Assembly (NCBI GenBank): GCA_002479655.1
Contig: DLOQ01000011.1
Coordinates: 1 to 9,259 of the forward strand
From: Lachnospiraceae bacterium UBA7480
GTDB lineage: Bacteria; Bacillota; Clostridia; Lachnospirales; Lachnospiraceae
DNA length: 9,259 nucleotides
Direction: 5' to 3'
Below, one piece after another: positions 5,182-9,259 of the stretch (positions are counted from its first letter, which is position 1; each line of letters opens with the position of its first letter). The notes under the pieces are model-generated. The model did no database searches. It was not told the origin of the DNA and worked only from the letters and a program-made list of their open reading frames with translations. A program made the position numbers and the translations under genes.

Positions 5182-6036
5182 GTGAATGGATTTTATTCCA
5201 TATGGTCAAAACCATTTTTTACGCAAAAAAAAGAAAAAAAATATTATATGCAGGATTTTGAGAAAATAACGCTTCTGCTTTCCGCGGAGGAGTGGAAAAA
5301 GCTCAATGGTCCCGTGCAGATGATCGCGGATGAACAGGCAATAGTATTTCTGGAGGATATGGGGTTATTGCCTGTTTTTGATGCGGGAGTGACGGTCATG
5401 GAGGTGGATGAGAGGATCAATCCCACGGTATTCTGGGCGGCGGGAAAGCTGGAGGCATTAAAACGGGTGGCTGCTCCTGTGGCGATGATCGATCTGGATC
5501 TCATTGTATGGCAGGATATGAGCGCCTTTTTTGAGGGAAGGGATGTCTGCGTGATCCATGAGGAACCGCTGCGGGAGGAGATCTATCCGGGAAGGGAATT
5601 TTTCAGGATGAAACCGGATTATCAGTTTGATCCGGCGTTGAACTGGAATGTCCTTCCATGTAATACGGCGCTTCTCTATTTCAGGGACGGGAAGCTGAAA
5701 GACCGGTATGTGGAGGAAGCCCAGCGGTTTATGTTAAATTGCGTGGAAGAACAGGAAAATCTATGCCATATGGTATTTGCGGAGCAAAGGCTTCTGCCTA
5801 TGTGCGCCGCTAGGGAGGGACGGTTTGTTACGCCGTTTGTTCCCGCTATGGAGGAGCTGGACCGACAGCAGGCATTTACCCATATCTGGGGGCATAAGAA
5901 CGTGCTCAGATTTAATTATACGGAGCGGGAGCGCTTCTGTATCAAATGTCTGAACCGTCTAAAGAAAGACGCGCCTGAGGCATATGAGATCGCTGCAAAA
6001 TGGGACGATATGCAGGAATATATTCATTGTCCGTAG
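5182..6036 (+). CDS. Putative glycosyltransferase, DUF6734-like, 284 aa
   Basis: It probably transfers a sugar from a nucleotide donor in the cytoplasm. The overall pattern is that of a GT-A-like enzyme: an opening strand with a FYSIWSKPFF motif (4-13), LVTDE-like QMIADEQA (46-53), the acidic DLD in VAMIDLDLIVWQDM (104-106) that would act as the metal/donor-binding DXD, NTALLYFRDG (161-170) and a late THIWGHK (233-239), where His/Lys often contact the diphosphate. From memory this matches DUF6734, a family I have not been able to check. The GTG at 5182 is preferred over the ATG at 5248 because the SIWSKPF motif lies between them and looks conserved, although the ribosome site before the GTG (AAGAG) is poor. 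It starts 33 bp after the repeat gene with no terminator between, so they are probably one operon and the repeat protein is a candidate acceptor. Donor and acceptor are unknown. Confidence 0.7.
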   Translation: MNGFYSIWSKPFFTQKKEKKYYMQDFEKITLLLSAEEWKKLNGPVQMIADEQAIVFLEDMGLLPVFDAGVTVMEVDERINPTVFWAAGKLEALKRVAAPVAMIDLDLIVWQDMSAFFEGRDVCVIHEEPLREEIYPGREFFRMKPDYQFDPALNWNVLPCNTALLYFRDGKLKDRYVEEAQRFMLNCVEEQENLCHMVFAEQRLLPMCAAREGRFVTPFVPAMEELDRQQAFTHIWGHKNVLRFNYTERERFCIKCLNRLKKDAPEAYEIAAKWDDMQEYIHCP

Positions 6037-6122
6037 CAGCTGAAAAACGAAATTGATTGTTTTGCAGATATGATATCCATGGTTCATAGTTTGCAGGTTA
6101 TGTGAAGGGTAAGGTTATTGAT
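6037..6122 (+). promoter_or_regulatory. Intergenic gap before the ABC genes, possible weak promoter
   Basis: This 86-bp spacer holds TTGCAG (6062-6067) and CATAGT (6085-6090) 17 bp apart, a weak sigma-A match. No terminator hairpin was found. The ABC pair may therefore have its own start or be read through from the upstream unit. Confidence 0.25.
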
Positions 6123-7091
6123 ATGGTCAAAGTAACACATCTGACAAAAAAATACGGAGATTATTGCGCTGTAGATGATATCTCATTTGAGCTGGAAGAC
6201 GGATGCGTATATGGCTTTTTGGGACCGAACGGCGCGGGCAAATCCACGACGATGAATATGATCACGGGATATCTTGCGCCGACGAGAGGCTCTGTACTGA
6301 TCGACGATATCAGCATGATGAAATCTCCGGAAAAGGCAAAGAAGCTGATCGGCTATCTGCCGGAGATCCCGCCGTTATATCCGGATATGACAGTTTTGGA
6401 ATATCTGAAATTTGCGGCGGAGCTGAAGGGGATCGATAAGATCGAACGGATGAATAAGATCCATAGGATCATTGAAACCGTGAAGCTTGAGGTGGTAGAG
6501 GAACGGCTGATTAAGAATCTTTCCAAAGGGTACAAGCAGCGTGTGGGACTGGCGCAGGCACTTTTGGCAGATCCTAAGATCATCATCTTAGATGAACCGA
6601 CGGTCGGTCTGGATCCCAAGCAGATCGTGGAAGTGCGCGATCTGATCAGAAGACTGGGAGAAGATCATACGGTCATATTGAGCACGCATATTTTAAGTGA
6701 GGTCAGGGCGGTCTGTGATCATGTGATCATTGTTTCCAGAGGTAAGATCGCAGCCGATGACAGTATTGATCATCTGGTAGAGCAATATAATGAAAAACAG
6801 CGTTTGACCATTGTGGTAAAGGGAAATTCCAGCAATGCGGAGAAGGTGATCGGACGGATAGAAGGGATCGAAGAAAAAAAGATGCTGGAAGAAAGTACGG
6901 AGTCCTGCCGGATCGGGATCACGGCAGAGGCGGGCAGGGATATCAGGGAAGAAATCTTTGTAAAATGTTCTGAAAATGGATTGATCGTTTTGGAATTAAA
7001 CGTAGAGGAGATCTCTTTCGAGGATGTATATCTGAAACTGACAAATGAGGCGTATGACTTGGAAACGCCGGATGATGGGAGGGAAGGATAA
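6123..7091 (+). CDS. ABC transporter ATP-binding protein (GldA-like)
   Basis: This 322-aa ATPase powers the membrane protein encoded next door. All motifs are present: Walker A GPNGAGKST (34-42), a GYLPE variant at the Q-loop position (77-81, Glu where Gln is usual, as is common in this subfamily), signature LSKGY (133-137), Walker B IIILDEP (153-159), D-loop GLDP (162-165) and the switch His in STHIL (H189). After about 215 residues comes an approximately 100-residue C-terminal extension (QRLTIVVKGNSSNAEKV to EDVYLKLT), typical of ABC-2 ATPases related to GldA and NatA. The ATG at 6123 is chosen because AAGG lies 8 nt upstream; a GTG at 6102 in frame has no ribosome site. It ends 3 bp before the permease gene. 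The substrate is unknown. Confidence 0.93.
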   Translation: MVKVTHLTKKYGDYCAVDDISFELEDGCVYGFLGPNGAGKSTTMNMITGYLAPTRGSVLIDDISMMKSPEKAKKLIGYLPEIPPLYPDMTVLEYLKFAAELKGIDKIERMNKIHRIIETVKLEVVEERLIKNLSKGYKQRVGLAQALLADPKIIILDEPTVGLDPKQIVEVRDLIRRLGEDHTVILSTHILSEVRAVCDHVIIVSRGKIAADDSIDHLVEQYNEKQRLTIVVKGNSSNAEKVIGRIEGIEEKKMLEESTESCRIGITAEAGRDIREEIFVKCSENGLIVLELNVEEISFEDVYLKLTNEAYDLETPDDGREG

Positions 7092-7094
7092 GTT

Positions 7095-9236
7095 ATGTTG
7101 GCAGTCTATAAAAAGGAACTGGCTTCCTATTTCCGCTCCATGATCGGATGGCTGTTTCTGGCAGTCAACCTTTTCTTTGCGGGATGGAATTTCAGATATT
7201 ATGGTATGATGTCGGGATATCCGTATCTGTCGTATGTGCTCAGCGCGATTATGATGATCTTTCTCCTCAGCGTACCGATCTTAACGATGAAAATATTTTC
7301 CGAGGAAGCGAGAACAAAGACGGATCAGCTGCTATATACGGCTCCGGTGTCTGTGTGGAAGATCATTTTAGGAAAATATATGGCGCTTGTCACCATTTTT
7401 ACCGGATTGCTTTTGATCCTCTGTCTTTATCCGCTGGTATTAAAAGTGTATGGATCGGTTCCGATGGGGGAAAATTATGTTGCGATCATCAGCTTCTGGC
7501 TTTTTGGTATCGCCTGTATAGCGATCGGCGCTTTTTTGTCGGCGCTGACGGAGAGCCAGATCATTGCGGCGGTGCTGACGTTTTTTACGCTCCTGTTAGG
7601 CGCAATGATGCAGGGAATCTGTAATCTGATCAGCCCGAACGGTAATGTGGTTACCGATATTCTGCAGGTGTTTAATATTACCTCATATTTTTTAGACTAT
7701 GGTTTAAACGGGATGATATATCTTCCGGCAATTTTGTATTATGTGTCTGTCATCTTTTTGTGCCTGTTTTTGACCGGATTTGTGATTTTGAAGCGCCGCT
7801 GGCGTGTGGCGACGCATGGGATCGGAAAGGCGGTCGGAAATATTTCGGGCGTTGTGATCATGATCCTTGTAATCATTGCGGTCAATATCGGCGCAGGCAT
7901 GCTGCCCGGCGAATATACCACGCTGGATATTACCTATAATCGTCTTTATTCGCTTTTGCCTGAAACAAAAGCATATCTTGAGACGTTGGATCAGCCGGTG
8001 ACGATGTATTATCTTGCTGACCAGTCGGCAATGGATGAAACGCTGCATTTTACGCTGAAGGCAATGGATGAGAACTCAGATATGATCACAGTCATTAATG
8101 TGTCCCCCACGGAAAATCCCTATTTTTACGCATCCTATACAGATACGATGCCTATGGACAACAGCGTGATCGTAGTATGCGGCGACAGGCATAAGGTGGT
8201 TGAGTATAATGAATGTTACCAGAGTGAAATTTTAAGACAGGTTAATTATCTGACCGGTGAGTATGAAGTGGTCGGTTATGAGATAACAGGTTATGACGGT
8301 GAGGGAAGTCTGGTATCTGCGATAGATCATGTCACGGGGGATACGGTCTCTAAGATCTATTGTATCGCCGGACATGATGAATTGGAGCCGGATGCGACGC
8401 TGGCTTCCATGATCGCTAACGCCAATTATGAGATGGAGACGATCAATCTTCTGACCTATGATGCGATACCGGAGGATGCTTCCTGCCTTTTCATGATCGC
8501 GCCGCTGCGGGATTATAATGAGGAGGAGCTGGCAAAGATCGAAGCTTATCTTCATCAGGGCGGCAATGCGATGATCGTCGTGGCATTTAGTGATTCCGGA
8601 GAGCTGTCCAATTATTACCGGCTTTTGCAACCATATGGACTTACCGTGTGTCCCGGGCTTGTGATGGAGGAGGGAAGCAGTTATTATAACGGACAGCAGT
8701 ATCTTCTGCTGCCGGATATCAAAGATACGGAACTGACGGAGGATATTTATTCCGTTTATCGTACGCAATATGTCTATATGCCGTATTCCAAGGGGATGAA
8801 AGCGGAAGAAACGCTTTCGGATGCCTCGATGCTTGCGTTTCTTACCACAACGGAATATGCGTATTCCACCACCAGTTATAATATGGACGTGGATGAGACA
8901 GCTCCCGTGATGGGACCGTTTATCTTAGGTGCATATGCCGCTAAGGTTTATCCGGAGGGGCTGAGCGAGATCGCGGCATTTTCATCAGAGTATCTGTTGT
9001 GGCCGGATATGAATGAGGCGGTAGGCGGCAACAATTATAAAGTATTTATGAAAGCGGTCAATAAGCTGATGGGTGAGGAAAAAGTCAGCATCATTCCGCC
9101 CAAGCCGTTTACTTATGATCCGATCCTTATGGATTCCACGGCAAGGAGTATTTTTTCCGTGCTGCTGATCGGGATTATTCCCGGAGGGCTGGTGCTGGCA
9201 GGATTTAACATCTGGTTTTTGAGGCGTAAATATTGA
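7095..9236 (+). CDS. Fused ABC-2 permease and GldG-like auxiliary protein, 713 aa
   Basis: This is the membrane partner of the preceding ATPase. Residues 1-235 are an ABC-2 permease with about six membrane segments (near 15-31, 45-66, 93-117, 129-150, 154-178, 207-232) and the family loop SEEARTKTDQLLYTAPVS (69-86). A seventh helix (about 250-270) leads into a large soluble domain (about 271-683) resembling the GldG/ABC-transporter auxiliary domain, predicted outside the membrane: LDITYNRLYSLLPETKAYLETLDQPVTMYYL at its start and EAYLHQGGNAMIVV in the middle are typical. A last helix (about 685-708) ends in the basic RRKY. In Bacteroidetes gliding systems GldF and GldG are separate; fusions of the two are common in Clostridia, where the role is unknown. 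The ATG at 7095 has AGGA just upstream, inside the end of the ATPase gene, so translation is probably coupled. The window ends 23 bp after the stop, with nothing recognisable there. Confidence 0.9.
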   Translation: MLAVYKKELASYFRSMIGWLFLAVNLFFAGWNFRYYGMMSGYPYLSYVLSAIMMIFLLSVPILTMKIFSEEARTKTDQLLYTAPVSVWKIILGKYMALVTIFTGLLLILCLYPLVLKVYGSVPMGENYVAIISFWLFGIACIAIGAFLSALTESQIIAAVLTFFTLLLGAMMQGICNLISPNGNVVTDILQVFNITSYFLDYGLNGMIYLPAILYYVSVIFLCLFLTGFVILKRRWRVATHGIGKAVGNISGVVIMILVIIAVNIGAGMLPGEYTTLDITYNRLYSLLPETKAYLETLDQPVTMYYLADQSAMDETLHFTLKAMDENSDMITVINVSPTENPYFYASYTDTMPMDNSVIVVCGDRHKVVEYNECYQSEILRQVNYLTGEYEVVGYEITGYDGEGSLVSAIDHVTGDTVSKIYCIAGHDELEPDATLASMIANANYEMETINLLTYDAIPEDASCLFMIAPLRDYNEEELAKIEAYLHQGGNAMIVVAFSDSGELSNYYRLLQPYGLTVCPGLVMEEGSSYYNGQQYLLLPDIKDTELTEDIYSVYRTQYVYMPYSKGMKAEETLSDASMLAFLTTTEYAYSTTSYNMDVDETAPVMGPFILGAYAAKVYPEGLSEIAAFSSEYLLWPDMNEAVGGNNYKVFMKAVNKLMGEEKVSIIPPKPFTYDPILMDSTARSIFSVLLIGIIPGGLVLAGFNIWFLRRKY

Positions 9237-9259
9237 GCTGCGAAACTCTAATCGGGTTC

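Noticed and set aside
8232..8768. 178-codon frame on the - strand inside the permease gene
   Set aside because: It is a shadow of the GldG-like domain; Ile/Arg/His-rich with no motif.

Overview
The window looks like a chromosomal segment of a Gram-positive anaerobe of the Clostridia, most likely Lachnospiraceae. This is inference: the group II intron maturase resembles those I recall from gut Lachnospiraceae, the genes carry strong GGAGG-type ribosome sites, and the RelB/PIN and Gld-like ABC genes fit that group. The AT-rich left half (about 1580-4000) reads as an accessory region. The right half (4075-9236) is more GC-balanced and all on the + strand, like ordinary chromosome.

Layout. (1) 1-~1577: the 3' part of a group II intron, with an intact reverse transcriptase/maturase followed directly by a well-formed domain V and a domain VI with a bulged A; its 5' half lies outside the window. 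(2) 1600-2978, - strand: three small genes of unknown function (83, 245 and 85 aa). Two of them are preceded by copies of the same 56-bp element, which carries an extended -10-like sequence. The 245-aa protein has a segment resembling DUF6678, so this may be an array of immunity-like or defence-associated cargo genes. (3) 3142-3860, - strand: a RelB/DinJ-type antitoxin and a PIN-family toxin overlapping by ATGA, with a near-consensus promoter and a perfect 13-bp palindrome beside it. (4) 4075-6036, + strand: the most unusual part. A 357-aa protein has a folded-looking N-terminal domain, then about 20 GSYRGxx heptads (an acid-free, Arg/Tyr/Gly/Ser-only type of low-complexity tract) and a short strongly acidic tail. 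It is followed 33 bp later by a putative DUF6734-like (GT-A type) glycosyltransferase. (5) 6123-9236, + strand: an ABC ATPase and a GldF-GldG-like fused permease/auxiliary protein, 3 bp apart; a further subunit may lie beyond the window.

How they may work together. The intron and the TA pair are independent genetic elements. The repeat protein and the glycosyltransferase-like gene are probably one transcription unit, and the enzyme may modify the Ser/Tyr-rich repeat; that link is inference from adjacency. The ABC pair is a complete exporter-like core on its own; an 86-bp gap separates it from the upstream pair, so a functional link to the repeat protein is possible but unsupported.
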